Below, in pieces: positions 31,403-40,955 of a stretch of DNA of 64,000 bases. This DNA is from an uncultured Peptostreptococcaceae bacterium. Its GTDB lineage: Bacteria; Bacillota; Clostridia; Peptostreptococcales; Anaerovoracaceae. The notes beneath the pieces were generated by a model, which saw nothing but the letters and a program-made list of their open reading frames with translations, had not been told where the DNA came from and searched no databases. Made by a program: the position numbers and the translations under genes. The stretch lies in contig CAJOKT010000005.1 of NCBI GenBank assembly GCA_905235115.1, positions 1 to 64,000 of the forward strand. The letters are read 5' to 3'. How positions within the stretch are numbered: position 1 is the stretch's first letter; the number at the start of each line of letters is the position of its first letter.

Positions 31403-32676
31403 ATGGCGGCTCAAGACTTGCAGCATACCTGGCCTTGAACGATATAGAGAGGGACGGCGCATATTCCAATCTGGCCTTAAACGGCGCAGTTCGCGGTCTG
31501 GATCCAAGAGACCGGGCCCTGGCGAGAGAGATATGCTACGGCGTGCTCAAAAGAAAGTATCTTCTCGATCATTTTTTAAGCGGATTTGTCCCAAAGGGCT
31601 TCAATAAGCTGGATATCAGCGTTCTCACCATACTGAGAATGGGTGCGTACGAGATACTTTTCATGGATGGAGTCCCGGATTACGCCTCCATAAATGAGGC
31701 GGTGGAGCTTTCCAAAAGGTTCGCTAAAGGACGGGGAGGCTTCGTGAATGCCGTATTAAGGAATCTTTCAGGGAACAAGTGTGAGCTTCATGTAGCTGCG
31801 GGGGAGGATGTTCTGAACAGACTGTCACTGGTCTACTCCGCAGAGCCCTGGATAGTTGAACTTCTCACAGAAGCATATGGCCCGGAAGGAGCTGAGGATT
31901 ATCTCAAGTATTCCCTTGAAACACCGGAGCTATGCATAAGGGTGAATCTTTTGAAGAACAGCCCGGAAGAGCTTAAAAAGATCCTTGAAGATCAGGGGTC
32001 TGAAGTCGGATATTCTCAGCTGAGTCCCAGGGGCCTCAGAGTCAGGGGCACCGGCATACTGGAAACGGAGGCCTTCAGGGAAGGCAGATTCTCCGTTCAG
32101 GACGAGGCGTCCCTCACTGCCTGCGACATGGCTGAAGCAAAGCCGGGCATGAAGGTGCTGGATCTTTGCGCGGCCCCCGGCGGCAAGTCCTGCGCCTGCG
32201 CGGAAGCCATGGAAAACCGGGGGAAGGTCATAGCTCAGGATATTTATGAGCACAAACTTGCAATTATAGAAAGTTATGCCGGAAGAAACGGCATTGACAT
32301 AATCGAAACCAGGCAGGGAGACAGTTCAAGGGCTGTTCCGGAATATGAAGGACAGTTCGATCTTGTGATCTGCGACGTTCCCTGCACGGGTCTTGGGGTC
32401 ATGAGGAGAAAGCCTGAGATCAAGTACAAGGAGAGACCTGATCTCAAGGCCCTGAACCACCTTCAGTCCGGGATACTGAGAAGGGGAGCTTCCTATGTGG
32501 CAAAGGGCGGAGCGCTCATGTATTCCACCTGCACCGTGACCAGGGAGGAGAACGAGGACATGGTTTCGGGATTTCTCGGAGAGTTCCCGGGATTTGAAAA
32601 AGAGAAGGAAGCCCGGTTTGGACCCGACACCGGAACGGACGGTTTTTTTGCGGCAATATTCAGGAGGATAGATTAG
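31399..32676 (+). CDS. rsmB: 16S rRNA m5C967 methyltransferase
   Basis: The 425-residue protein has an N-terminal NusB-like RNA-binding domain (residues 1-135, RDRALAREICYGVLKRKYLLD) and a Rossmann methyltransferase with LDLCAAPGGKSCACAEAM, the catalytic-loop DVPCTGLGVMRRKPEIKY and the YSTCTVTREENEDMV nucleophile Cys. ATG 31399 overlaps the fmt TGA (ATGA). An in-frame ATG 12 bases earlier is an alternative. In many Firmicutes rlmN follows, but here the phosphatase gene follows directly. Confidence 0.95.
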   Translation: MNGGSRLAAYLALNDIERDGAYSNLALNGAVRGLDPRDRALAREICYGVLKRKYLLDHFLSGFVPKGFNKLDISVLTILRMGAYEILFMDGVPDYASINEAVELSKRFAKGRGGFVNAVLRNLSGNKCELHVAAGEDVLNRLSLVYSAEPWIVELLTEAYGPEGAEDYLKYSLETPELCIRVNLLKNSPEELKKILEDQGSEVGYSQLSPRGLRVRGTGILETEAFREGRFSVQDEASLTACDMAEAKPGMKVLDLCAAPGGKSCACAEAMENRGKVIAQDIYEHKLAIIESYAGRNGIDIIETRQGDSSRAVPEYEGQFDLVICDVPCTGLGVMRRKPEIKYKERPDLKALNHLQSGILRRGASYVAKGGALMYSTCTVTREENEDMVSGFLGEFPGFEKEKEARFGPDTGTDGFFAAIFRRID

Positions 32677-33426
32677 ATGCATGTAGGTTTTAAATCCGAT
32701 AAGGGAGTCATGAGGACCAGCAACGAGGACGCCTGCTTCGTCCTGCTCCCCGATAAGGTGTACGTCCTGGCGGACGGAGTGGGAGGCGGAAATTCCGGCG
32801 AGATCGCGTCCCGCACCGCAGTCAGCGAGATCGCCAACTACGTGGTGGGCCATCCCATATCCCACCTTTTGGAAAAGTACGAGATCGTGGACTATCTGAA
32901 GGACGCCATAGACACCGCAAACCGCAAAATATACGGCATGGCCAATGCACACGAAGAAAACGCAGGCATGGCCACCACCACTGTGGTGGTCCACGTGAGA
33001 AACGGCCAGGCATATGTTGCAAACATCGGAGACAGCAGGGCATACCTGTTCAGAGACAGGGCCCTTACCCAGATCACCGAGGACCACACCTATGTGAATA
33101 CCCTTGTGAAGGCCGGAGTGCTCTCAAGAGAGGAAGCAGAGATGGACGAGAGGAAGAACGTGATCGTCAAGGCCCTGGGAGCGGACAGCATGGCGGATCC
33201 GGACTTTTTCAGGGTCGAGATCAGAGAGGATGACATCCTGATACTTTGCTCTGACGGACTCTACGATGAACTGACGGATGAAGAGATCATAAGCCTCATA
33301 GAGGAGAATAAGGACAATATGAGTGAGCTTGCAAGGGAACTGGTGGGCAGGGCCAACCAGAACGGCGGCCGTGACAACACCACAGTCATATGCCTTAAAG
33401 TTACGGAGGAGGATATCGATGAATAA
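32677..33426 (+). CDS. PP2C-family serine/threonine phosphatase (Stp/PrpC)
   Basis: The 249-residue protein dephosphorylates targets of the adjacent PASTA kinase. Metal-binding motifs are visible: SDKGVMRTSNEDA at the start, LADGVGGGNSGEIAS near residue 30, NIGDSRAYLF near 112, LCSDGLYDELTDEE near 190 and GGRDNTTVI near 230. The ATG begins at the base after the rsmB stop, with AGGAGG 9 bases upstream. Its last 8 bases overlap the kinase gene. Confidence 0.95.
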   Translation: MHVGFKSDKGVMRTSNEDACFVLLPDKVYVLADGVGGGNSGEIASRTAVSEIANYVVGHPISHLLEKYEIVDYLKDAIDTANRKIYGMANAHEENAGMATTTVVVHVRNGQAYVANIGDSRAYLFRDRALTQITEDHTYVNTLVKAGVLSREEAEMDERKNVIVKALGADSMADPDFFRVEIREDDILILCSDGLYDELTDEEIISLIEENKDNMSELARELVGRANQNGGRDNTTVICLKVTEEDIDE

Positions 33427-35260
33427 CAGACTTATCGCCGGCAGATATGAGCTGATCGAAAAGACCGGTGAAGGCGGAATGGCCATCGTATATAAGGGAA
33501 AAGACCGGCTCCTCAACCGTTACGTGGCCATCAAGATATTAAGACCGGAGTTCACCAGGGATAAGAAGTTCATTGAGAACTTCATAAGAGAATCTCAGGC
33601 TGCCGCAGGCCTTACCCATCCCAACGTGGTTGGAGTCTACGATGTAGGCCAGGAGGGAAATATCCACTATATCGTAATGGAACTGGTGGAAGGAAAGTCC
33701 CTTTCAGACATAATCGAGGAAAAGGGCAGGCTGGACTACAAGCAGGCCATCGACTATACCGTGCAGATCGCGCAGGCCCTGTCCCTGGCCCACAAGAACG
33801 GTATAGTACACCGGGATGTGAAGCCCCACAACGTGCTGGTCACTCCTCAGGGCGTGGCAAAGCTGGCTGACTTCGGTATCGCCATGCCCATATCCGAGAC
33901 CACCATCACGGAGGTGAATGACAAGGTCATGGGCTCCGTCCACTACTTCTCTCCCGAGCAGGCAAGAGGAGCATACGTGGACGAAAGATCTGACATCTAT
34001 TCTCTGGGCATCGTGCTCTATGAGATGCTTACCGGTCACGTTCCTTTTGACGCGGACAACCCGGTATCCATCGCTCTGAGCCACATCAACGATCCCATGC
34101 CCTCCGCGAAAGAGGAGGTCCCGTCTGTTCCATACCAGCTGGACAGGATAATCAGAAAGGCTACGGAGAAGTTCCAGTCCAAGAGGTACAAGAACGTGGA
34201 TGAGATGATCGAAGACTTAAGGTCCATCGACTACATCGAGAGCCGCTTCGGATCAAAGGCCCTGGCAGGGAACTTTACGGATACTGAAGAGGAACAGACA
34301 GCTCCCGCAAAGTCAAATACGGGAACGAAGAAGGGCCAGAGCGGCACGTCCGGAAACGGCGGAGGCAGCGGCAGAAAGTCCATCTTTGCCGATCTTTTCA
34401 GGGACAACAAGTCCAGCAAGATAGTTATCATCGCCGGCATAGCTGCTCTCATCATTTTGCTGATCGTTCTGGGATCCGTTATGGGGCTTTTTGGCAAGAA
34501 AGCGGAGGTGGAGGTGCCTGACTTCAGCGGAAAGACCTATGAAGAGGCTGAAACCATGGCCTCGGAGGCAGGACTCATACTGGAACGGGGAGATGATATG
34601 TACTCCGATGAATTCGAAGAGGGCTTCATAACCTTCCAGACCCCCGAAAAGGGCACCATGGTGGTGGCGGGCAAGACTGTAACCGTCAATGTATCCAAGG
34701 GAAAAAGCGAAGGCGTCATACCCAAGATCACCGGCATGACCGAGGAAGAAGCAAAAGCCGCCCTTGAGGAGATGGGCTACCGGCTGGGAACAGTTACGGT
34801 GGTCACGTCCACCCAGAACAAGGGCATCGTGGTCAAACAGTCCATAGAACCCGGCACCAAGGCCGACAAGGGCACCGCGGTGGACGTGGAAGTCTCAGAC
34901 GGACAGGGAGTCGAGCAGGTTTCTGTTCCGAATCTGACGGGAATGACTCCGGAGGAAGCAAAAGATCTGCTTGAGAGTCTGGGACTGAAGAGGGGTTCAG
35001 TCATATATGAAGAGACCAATACTATTGCTCAGAACCTGATTTTCTGGCAGAGCATTACCTACGGAACCTACGTGGATGCGGGAACCGCCATCGACGTGAG
35101 AGCCTCCAAGGGTGAACCGCCCACAGAACCTGATGAACCGGTGGATCCAGGTGAAGGCGGCGAAGGTTCAGGATCCGGTGAAGGTTCAGACACAGGCTCA
35201 GGCGAAGGCTCAGGATCCGGTGAAGGTTCAGACACAGGCTCAGGCGAAGGCCAGGGGTGA
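33419..35260 (+). CDS. prkC: PASTA-domain serine/threonine protein kinase (PrkC/StkP type)
   Basis: The 613-residue membrane kinase senses peptidoglycan and regulates wall growth. The kinase domain (about 8-270) has the GEGGMAIVYKG loop, VAIKIL lysine, IVHRDVKPHNVLV catalytic loop and DFGIAM. A Gly/Ser/Lys juxtamembrane region leads to one membrane helix at about 335-357 (IVIIAGIAALIILLIVLGSV). Three extracellular PASTA repeats follow (VEVPDFSGKTYEEAE, GVIPKITGMTEEEAKAAL, VSVPNLTGMTPEEAKDLL). The tail after about residue 565 is a Gly/Ser/Glu low-complexity stretch encoded partly by two 42-base direct repeats. Start ATG 33419 follows GGAGG. Confidence 0.96.
   Translation: MNNRLIAGRYELIEKTGEGGMAIVYKGKDRLLNRYVAIKILRPEFTRDKKFIENFIRESQAAAGLTHPNVVGVYDVGQEGNIHYIVMELVEGKSLSDIIEEKGRLDYKQAIDYTVQIAQALSLAHKNGIVHRDVKPHNVLVTPQGVAKLADFGIAMPISETTITEVNDKVMGSVHYFSPEQARGAYVDERSDIYSLGIVLYEMLTGHVPFDADNPVSIALSHINDPMPSAKEEVPSVPYQLDRIIRKATEKFQSKRYKNVDEMIEDLRSIDYIESRFGSKALAGNFTDTEEEQTAPAKSNTGTKKGQSGTSGNGGGSGRKSIFADLFRDNKSSKIVIIAGIAALIILLIVLGSVMGLFGKKAEVEVPDFSGKTYEEAETMASEAGLILERGDDMYSDEFEEGFITFQTPEKGTMVVAGKTVTVNVSKGKSEGVIPKITGMTEEEAKAALEEMGYRLGTVTVVTSTQNKGIVVKQSIEPGTKADKGTAVDVEVSDGQGVEQVSVPNLTGMTPEEAKDLLESLGLKRGSVIYEETNTIAQNLIFWQSITYGTYVDAGTAIDVRASKGEPPTEPDEPVDPGEGGEGSGSGEGSDTGSGEGSGSGEGSDTGSGEGQG
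35165..35248 (+). repeat. Two 42-base direct repeats in the kinase C-terminal tail
   Basis: Units 35165-35206 and 35207-35248 each encode GSGSGEGSDTGSGE and differ at about one base. Being in frame, they can change tail length without disrupting the gene. Confidence 0.85.
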
Positions 35261-35266
35261 CCGCCC

Positions 35267-36163
35267 ATGACCGGACAGATCATTAAAGGCATAGGGGGCT
35301 TCTACTACGTGAAGACCGAGTCCGGCATCTTTGAATGCCGGGGCAGAGGCGCCCTGAAGAACAAAGGAATAAAGCTTCAGGTGGGAGACCTGGTGGAGAT
35401 CTCGGAGGTGGAACTGTCGAGAGAGGCCAGAGACAGAGGCCTGGATCACGAAGGAGTCATTGACGACATCCTCCCCAGAAAAAACCAGTTTCTCAGGCCG
35501 CCTATCGTAAACGTGGACATGATCTGCGTCACCTTCGCGGGAAGAGATCCGGAGCCTGCATTCTCAATGACAGACAAGTTCATCCTGGCCTCTGAACTCA
35601 AGGGCACGGAGACTGTGGTGGTCATAAACAAGAGCGACCTTCTTGACGAAGAGGAACTCAGGGCAATGGAAGAGATATACTCCGGAGCATACAGGGTGGT
35701 CAAGACCAGCTGCGTAACGGGACAGGGTCTTCAGGAACTGAAGGACCTGCTCAGAGGCAAGGTGGCGGCTTTTGCCGGACCCTCCGGCGCAGGCAAGTCA
35801 ACTCTGGTCAACTGCATCGTTCCAGAGGCCCGCATGGAGACAGGGTCCGTATCGGACAAGACCTTAAGAGGCAGGCATACCACCAGGCACGTGGAGATAC
35901 TTGAAACTGAAGGTGGAGGGCTGGTCTACGACACCCCCGGATTCACGTCTTTTGACATACCGGAGATAGAGGAGGACGAACTGAGACACCTCTATCCGGA
36001 AATAGAGCGGTTCGGCGGCCGGTGCAGATACGATAACTGCAGGCATCTCAAGGAGCCGGGCTGCGCGGTGAAGGAGGCGGTGAAGGCAGGTGATATCTCG
36101 GCCGTCCGTTATGCTTCATATAAGACCAACATGAAAGAGATAAGAGAAAAGAGGAAATACTGA
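35267..36163 (+). CDS. rsgA: Ribosome small subunit-dependent GTPase RsgA
   Basis: RsgA assists late 30S maturation. The 298-residue protein has an N-terminal OB fold and a circularly permuted GTPase with VVINKSDLL (G4) before FAGPSGAGKSTLVN (G1) and VYDTPGFTSF (G3). A C-terminal zinc domain shows RCRYDNCRHLKEPGCAV (CxxxxCxHxxxxxC). It is 6 bases after the kinase gene and overlaps rpe by one base. Confidence 0.96.
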   Translation: MTGQIIKGIGGFYYVKTESGIFECRGRGALKNKGIKLQVGDLVEISEVELSREARDRGLDHEGVIDDILPRKNQFLRPPIVNVDMICVTFAGRDPEPAFSMTDKFILASELKGTETVVVINKSDLLDEEELRAMEEIYSGAYRVVKTSCVTGQGLQELKDLLRGKVAAFAGPSGAGKSTLVNCIVPEARMETGSVSDKTLRGRHTTRHVEILETEGGGLVYDTPGFTSFDIPEIEEDELRHLYPEIERFGGRCRYDNCRHLKEPGCAVKEAVKAGDISAVRYASYKTNMKEIREKRKY

Positions 36164-36807
36164 TGCTCATCGCACCATCCATTCTTTCAGCGGATTTCGG
36201 AGATCTGCTTACTGACATACACAAGGCCGAAGAGGGCGGGGCCGACTACATCCACGTGGACGTCATGGACGGCCACTTCGTGCCGAATATAAGCTTCGGA
36301 GCTCCGGTCATGAAGTGTCTCACGGGAAGGGTGTCCATACCCTTCGATGTCCACCTCATGATCACAGACCCCATGAAATACGCAAAAGACTTCGTCACGG
36401 AAAATACGGAGTTCATCACCTTCCACAGGGAGGCTGTGGAGGATCCCATGGAGGTCATCGACCTGATCCATTCCTATGGCGTGAAGGCCGGCATATCCAT
36501 TAAGCCCGGAACGCCAACATCCGCTCTGGAAGGGCTGTTTGACAAGGTGGAACTGATCCTCATCATGTCCGTTGAACCCGGCTTCGGCGGCCAGAAGTTC
36601 ATGGAGGATCAGCTGATGAAGACTGTTGAGCTTTCAGCCCTCAAAAAAGAGATGGGCTACGGTTATATAATCGAGATCGACGGCGGCATAGGCATCGGAA
36701 ACATCGGGCAAGTTGAAGCAGCCGGCGTCGAAATGGCGGTGGCGGGATCGTCAGTGTTCAGGGCGGAGGACCCGGAGAAAGCCGTGAGAATGCTCAAGGA
36801 GAAATAG
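36163..36807 (+). CDS. rpe: Ribulose-phosphate 3-epimerase
   Basis: It interconverts ribulose and xylulose 5-phosphates in the pentose phosphate pathway. The 214-residue TIM barrel has IAPSILSADFGDL, YIHVDVMDGHFVPNISFG, FDVHLMI, SVEPGFGGQKFM and IEIDGGI with the expected metal-binding His and Asp residues. The rsgA-rpe order is standard for Firmicutes. Confidence 0.97.
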   Translation: MLIAPSILSADFGDLLTDIHKAEEGGADYIHVDVMDGHFVPNISFGAPVMKCLTGRVSIPFDVHLMITDPMKYAKDFVTENTEFITFHREAVEDPMEVIDLIHSYGVKAGISIKPGTPTSALEGLFDKVELILIMSVEPGFGGQKFMEDQLMKTVELSALKKEMGYGYIIEIDGGIGIGNIGQVEAAGVEMAVAGSSVFRAEDPEKAVRMLKEK

Positions 36808-36814
36808 GGAATAC

Positions 36815-38137
36815 ATGGATCTGCTCATTGCTTTTGCAATATTTCTCATATGCATGATATCCTCGCTGATCGCAGGTTTATCCACGGTCCCGGCGCTCGT
36901 CGCCGGGTTCGTGGCATTTTTTGTGACAGGACTGAGGCGCAGGTTTCGGCCGGAGGAGCTCCTTCGCATGGCGGGAAAGAGCGTCAGAGAGTCTCTGATC
37001 GTTCTGGAGGTCATGGCTGTCATCGGATTCCTCACTGCATCCTGGAGGATGTCGGGGACCATCACCGTATTCGTGTATTACGGAATGCAGCTCATAACGC
37101 CGAAACTGTTCATCCTGATCACCTTCCTGCTGTCCAGCCTTCTGAGTTACGCCATAGGCACCTCCTTCGGCGTGGCGGGAACAGTGGGGGTCATTTTCAT
37201 GGCTCTTGCCAGGGCAGGCGGAGTGGACCCGCTCATAACTGCCGGAACCCTCATGAGCGGCGTTTTCTTCGGAGACAGGAGCTCCCCTGTATCGTCCTCA
37301 GCCCACCTGGTCTGCGGCATCACCGGGACCAACATTTTCGACAACGTGAAGGCCATGATGAAGACCGGGGCCGTACCGTTTCTGGCCTCGCTGGCACTCT
37401 ACGCGGTTCTTTCGGTGAACAATCCCATTCAGGGTGCGGACAGTCAGATGACGGAGGGACTTCAGGAAGCCTTCGTCATATCCTACTGGGCCTTCGTTCC
37501 GGCGGTTCTCATGCTGGTGCTTCCTCTGTTCAGGGTGGATGTGCTTCTGGCCATGGGGCTCAGCATACTGTCATCTGTCCTTATAAGCATATTCGTACAG
37601 GGACAGGGAGTCCGGGAAGTGGTCAGAGCACTGATATTCGGCTATGAAGCCGGAGATGGCGCTGCAGCCTCTATTCTCGACGGAGGCGGGCTTTTGTCCA
37701 TGGTCGAGATAATTATCATATTGCTGGTTTCAGGCGCTTATTCGGGCATTTTCGAGGGCACAGACATGCTCAGAGGAGTCAATGATAAGATATCGTCGCT
37801 CTGCGCCCGGATCGGCAGGCTGCCGGTCACCATGATCATGGGACTGGGCTCCGCCATGGTTTTCTGCAATCAGACCATCGCCACCCTCATGGTGGGCAGT
37901 CTGATGAAGGGCACCTACCGTGAGAGCGGCGCGTCCGGCGAGGAGCTTGCCATCGACATGGAGAATTCCGTGATACTCATCTCCTGCACTGTGCCCTGGT
38001 GCATAGGCTGCTCCGTGCCGCTGAGCTTTTTCGGCGTGGAATGGGGAGCCATGAGATACGCATACTACATGTTCCTTATACCCATCGTATATCTGTTTAC
38101 CAAGAGATTCTTCTACGGGAGCAAAAAACATGACTGA
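36815..38137 (+). CDS. NhaC-family Na+/H+ antiporter-like membrane protein
   Basis: The 440-residue protein has about eleven hydrophobic segments. The conserved GTSFGVAGTVGVIFMALA, GTLMSGVFFGDRSSPVSSSAHL and FCNQTIATLMVGS regions are typical of NhaC-type ion transporters. It probably exchanges Na+ for H+ or a small organic acid at the cytoplasmic membrane. It starts 7 bases after rpe and overlaps the peptidase gene by 8 bases. Co-transcription with a peptidase suggests a link to uptake and hydrolysis of a substrate, but this is inference. Confidence 0.88.
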   Translation: MDLLIAFAIFLICMISSLIAGLSTVPALVAGFVAFFVTGLRRRFRPEELLRMAGKSVRESLIVLEVMAVIGFLTASWRMSGTITVFVYYGMQLITPKLFILITFLLSSLLSYAIGTSFGVAGTVGVIFMALARAGGVDPLITAGTLMSGVFFGDRSSPVSSSAHLVCGITGTNIFDNVKAMMKTGAVPFLASLALYAVLSVNNPIQGADSQMTEGLQEAFVISYWAFVPAVLMLVLPLFRVDVLLAMGLSILSSVLISIFVQGQGVREVVRALIFGYEAGDGAAASILDGGGLLSMVEIIIILLVSGAYSGIFEGTDMLRGVNDKISSLCARIGRLPVTMIMGLGSAMVFCNQTIATLMVGSLMKGTYRESGASGEELAIDMENSVILISCTVPWCIGCSVPLSFFGVEWGAMRYAYYMFLIPIVYLFTKRFFYGSKKHD

Positions 38138-39287
38138 AGACAGGATCAATTCAATAAAGAGCAGGGTCGGATCTTTTGCGGAAACGCACATTGAGGAAGC
38201 AGAGGACCTCCTCCGTGAAATGGGCCGGATCCCCGCGCCCACAAGATGTGAGGAGAAGAGAACTGAATTCGTCAGAGACTGGCTGATCCGCCAGGGGGCT
38301 GAGAACGTGAGGATCGACTCGCTGAAGAACGTCATCTGGGAGACAGGCACCGGCGACCACGAGGATGTGATCATCTGGGCAGCTCACATGGACGTGGTTC
38401 AGCCAGACACAGAATCCTACCCCATGACCCAGGAGGGGAGAATCCTCAGGGCGCCGGGCATCGGCGACGACACCGCCAATCTGGTGAACCTGCTCATGGG
38501 CGCAAAATATCTGATCGAGAACAGACCGGCTCTGGACTGCGGCTTCGTGATCTGCGCCAATTCCTGCGAGGAGGGTCTGGGCAACCTGGACGGCTCAAAG
38601 GAACTGATGAGGCAGTATGAAGGAAGGATCAGGGCTTTCTACAGCTTCGACTGTTACCTGGGTCAGTGCATAGACCGGGCGGTGGGCTCACACCGCTACA
38701 GGATAACCGTGGGAGTGCAGGGTGGTCACTCCTGGTCAAACTTCGGACGGGCCAGCGCCATCAAGATCATGGCTGACCTGATAGAGGAACTGTACGGGAT
38801 ACCGCTTCCCGAGGATGCGCCAGGGGACAAGACCACCTTCAATGTGGGAGTTATCCGGGGCGGAACTACCGTGAACTCCATTCCTCAGAGGGCGGAGATC
38901 CTCTATGAGTACCGCTCCACCAGCGAGGAAAGCCTCTCGTATATGAAGGGCGAGATGGAAAGAGTGATCGAAGGATTCCGCGATAGATGCGATGTGGAAG
39001 TCGAGCTTCTGGGGATACGCCCGGGAAACGGTGATCTGGATCCGGCGAGACTGAAGGAGTTCACCGGGCTAAGCGATGATGTGATAGGTCAGTATTACGA
39101 CGGGCCGGTCTGGCGCGGCGCAGCATCCACGGACAGCAACATACCGCTTTCAAAGGGAATAACGGCCAACACCATCGGTACCGTAAAAGGGAGCCTGGCC
39201 CACACCAGAGAGGAATGGGTGGATCTGGATTCTCTGATCGTTGGGATGAAGATCGTGCTGCACCTGATGATGCTGCACGAGTTGTAA
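38130..39287 (+). CDS. M20-family metallopeptidase/deacylase
   Basis: The 385-residue protein has the dinuclear zinc ligand set of M20 enzymes: AAHMDVVQ (His, Asp), APGIGDDTAN (bridging Asp), NSCEEGLGN (catalytic Glu-Glu), YSFDCYLG (Asp) and a C-terminal LAHTREEWVD (His). A dimerisation domain is inserted at about 190-300 (VGVQGGHSWSNFGRASAIK). Members include dipeptidases and ArgE/DapE-like deacylases, and the substrate cannot be assigned. It is the last gene of the long operon from queH. Confidence 0.88.
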   Translation: MTEDRINSIKSRVGSFAETHIEEAEDLLREMGRIPAPTRCEEKRTEFVRDWLIRQGAENVRIDSLKNVIWETGTGDHEDVIIWAAHMDVVQPDTESYPMTQEGRILRAPGIGDDTANLVNLLMGAKYLIENRPALDCGFVICANSCEEGLGNLDGSKELMRQYEGRIRAFYSFDCYLGQCIDRAVGSHRYRITVGVQGGHSWSNFGRASAIKIMADLIEELYGIPLPEDAPGDKTTFNVGVIRGGTTVNSIPQRAEILYEYRSTSEESLSYMKGEMERVIEGFRDRCDVEVELLGIRPGNGDLDPARLKEFTGLSDDVIGQYYDGPVWRGAASTDSNIPLSKGITANTIGTVKGSLAHTREEWVDLDSLIVGMKIVLHLMMLHEL

Positions 39288-39614
39288 TACCGGGCAGGTT
39301 GCCTCTTGATAAAAGCCATTTTTTTCAGTTGACATCAGCTTTAGACATGGTACAGTCATAGTAAAGTATAGTATGAGTCAGAGGTAATGAGTTATATGAT
39401 TCGAGTATATCTTGTGCCTTTGATATTGCCAGAAAATGAAATACAGCCTGGGTGCTTTCACAAATTGATGAGTATCCATGATAGATTGCCTCTCTGCTTT
39501 TTTCTGCTGGAGTATTGTTGCTTTTAGAGAAGGATGTTAGTGAGGCTTTTTATATATGATCGGCAGTACGGATATCTTTTTTAACAAACGAAATGCATAG
39601 AGGAGGAGAGAAAA
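39288..39614. other. AT-rich intergenic region with a promoter
   Basis: Base composition shifts to AT-rich at about 39320. Apart from the TTGACA promoter at 39329 and the ribosome binding site GGAGGAG at 39602-39608 I see no gene. Confidence 0.5.
39329..39356 (+). promoter_or_regulatory. Promoter of the AT-rich island
   Basis: -35 TTGACA (39329-39334), 16 bases, -10 TACAGT (39351-39356). A second -10-like TATAGT lies at 39367. Confidence 0.5.
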
Positions 39615-40592
39615 ATGAGAATTGTACTCAAAATGACAACGTGTTTTGTACTCATGGTTTCATTGTTCTGTATTTCGGTAACTACATCCTTTGCAGACGG
39701 TATGGACTATGGGATACCGGATTGTAAAAAAGATAAGGGAATCGTTATTAATTTATTCGATGATGTGGTTTCAAAAGATATTGTAGTCACAGAAGACCAC
39801 TAGTTATTCAAGAATGACGGGGTAGAGTTTATTTTTCCGAATAATAATTCCGGAAAAGTTGTCTTATAATCTGAGGGTAACGTAGACATCGTAAGAAGTT
39901 TACCGATTTCAGACAATTTCCGCAGCATAATAACAGATACAGGATCAATTTATTATTGCTCGGAAATAGATGACTATAGCATTGTAACTGAAGCGGTAAT
40001 AAAAATGAAAGATTTTCAAACAATAGAATCACTTCAAACCGGGATACTTGTAAATGATTGTTCAGCACAAAGGGAATACTGTTATGCTTATGATTTGCCA
40101 CAAGGGTATAGACTCATACTGGATAGGGATTACGCATGGGACATGGATGAGTTCTATGTGAACTGTGATGCCGTGTTTATTGTAGATGCAAGTGGGGAGA
40201 TAATTAGCGTAATTGCTCCTGCCTATGCCGTAGATGCAAATGGTGATCCAATAAATACAAATTATAGAATAGAAGGGGACTCACTTATTCAAGTTATAGA
40301 CTTTGATTCTGCTTCAGCATTTCCGATTATTGCTTATTCTTCAGACCATCCAAATAAGTATACTGAAATGAGATTCACAAAAAGCCAGGCTACTGTAATG
40401 AGAAACTCATATACAGGAACACCTCTGGCAAGTTTTATATCCAATGGAGCGTCGGTATGTGCAATGGTTAGCGGATACCTTGCCGGTTCCTTCAACTATG
40501 CTATGTTGTCATCGATACTTGGAGGATTGGGAAGTGTTTGGACATTAGTATCTTTTGCCGGACACCTTTCTTGCACATATTCCAATAGTTGA
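39615..40592 (+). pseudogene. Secreted protein gene interrupted by two in-frame stop codons
   Basis: ATG 39615 follows GGAGGAG and encodes a signal peptide (VLKMTTCFVLMVSLFCISVT, cleavage after SFA). The frame meets TAG at 39801-39803 and TAA at 39867-39869 but stays otherwise open and protein-like to TGA 40592, with no frameshift. After the stops it reads VRSLPISDNFRSIITDTGS and so on. The C-terminal end is a glycine-rich hydrophobic pair of segments (MVSGYLAGSFNYAMLSSILG, LVSFAGHLS). The full product would have about 323 residues. I do not recognise the family. The hydrophobic glycine-rich end recalls membrane-active peptides, but that is only an impression. An internal start at ATG 40005 lacks a ribosome binding site. 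AT-rich composition suggests acquisition. Confidence 0.7.
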
Positions 40593-40622
40593 TAAAGGAA
40601 AATATAGAGGGGGTGGTATCAG

Positions 40623-40916
40623 ATGAGAAAAACAGATCGTATTCTAAGATTATTGATCTTTCTCAGCACTTTTTTTACGGTGTTGTTCAGCACTTATACC
40701 ATGCATGGAGGAACGACGCACAGGAACGTGATTTGGGTAGGGGCGCTGATAGGAGCTTTGCTCTGCGGAGTGCTGTCTTTCATAGATTGGATATCATGCA
40801 GACTGATCAAGGAAGATCGAACCAGATTACCATCTACGCTGATGTTTTTTGTCGCCTCATATGTGTTTATGATGGGGATGTATTACGCAATATGTAACAG
40901 CCTGATTGCAGCTTAA
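40623..40916 (+). CDS. Small membrane protein with three predicted helices (97 aa)
   Basis: ATG 40623 lies 30 bases after the secreted-protein pseudogene and follows GGGGGTGG. The product has hydrophobic helices at about 9-26 (LLIFLSTFFTVLFSTY), 37-56 (VIWVGALIGALLCGVLSFI) and 74-93 (LMFFVASYVFMMGMYYAI). Not recognised. Small multi-helix proteins next to a secreted gene are often accessory or immunity proteins, and the AT-rich composition is shared with the upstream pseudogene. No conserved motif is visible to support more. Confidence 0.65.
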   Translation: MRKTDRILRLLIFLSTFFTVLFSTYTMHGGTTHRNVIWVGALIGALLCGVLSFIDWISCRLIKEDRTRLPSTLMFFVASYVFMMGMYYAICNSLIAA

Positions 40917-40955
40917 CAAATTATTATTAAGATAAAGTATGCTTTAAAAAAATCA

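Noticed and set aside
39801-39869. Recoding of TAG/TAA as sense codons in the secreted gene
   Set aside because: Two different stop codons are involved, and no recoding element or suppressor tRNA is seen. Nonsense decay is simpler.
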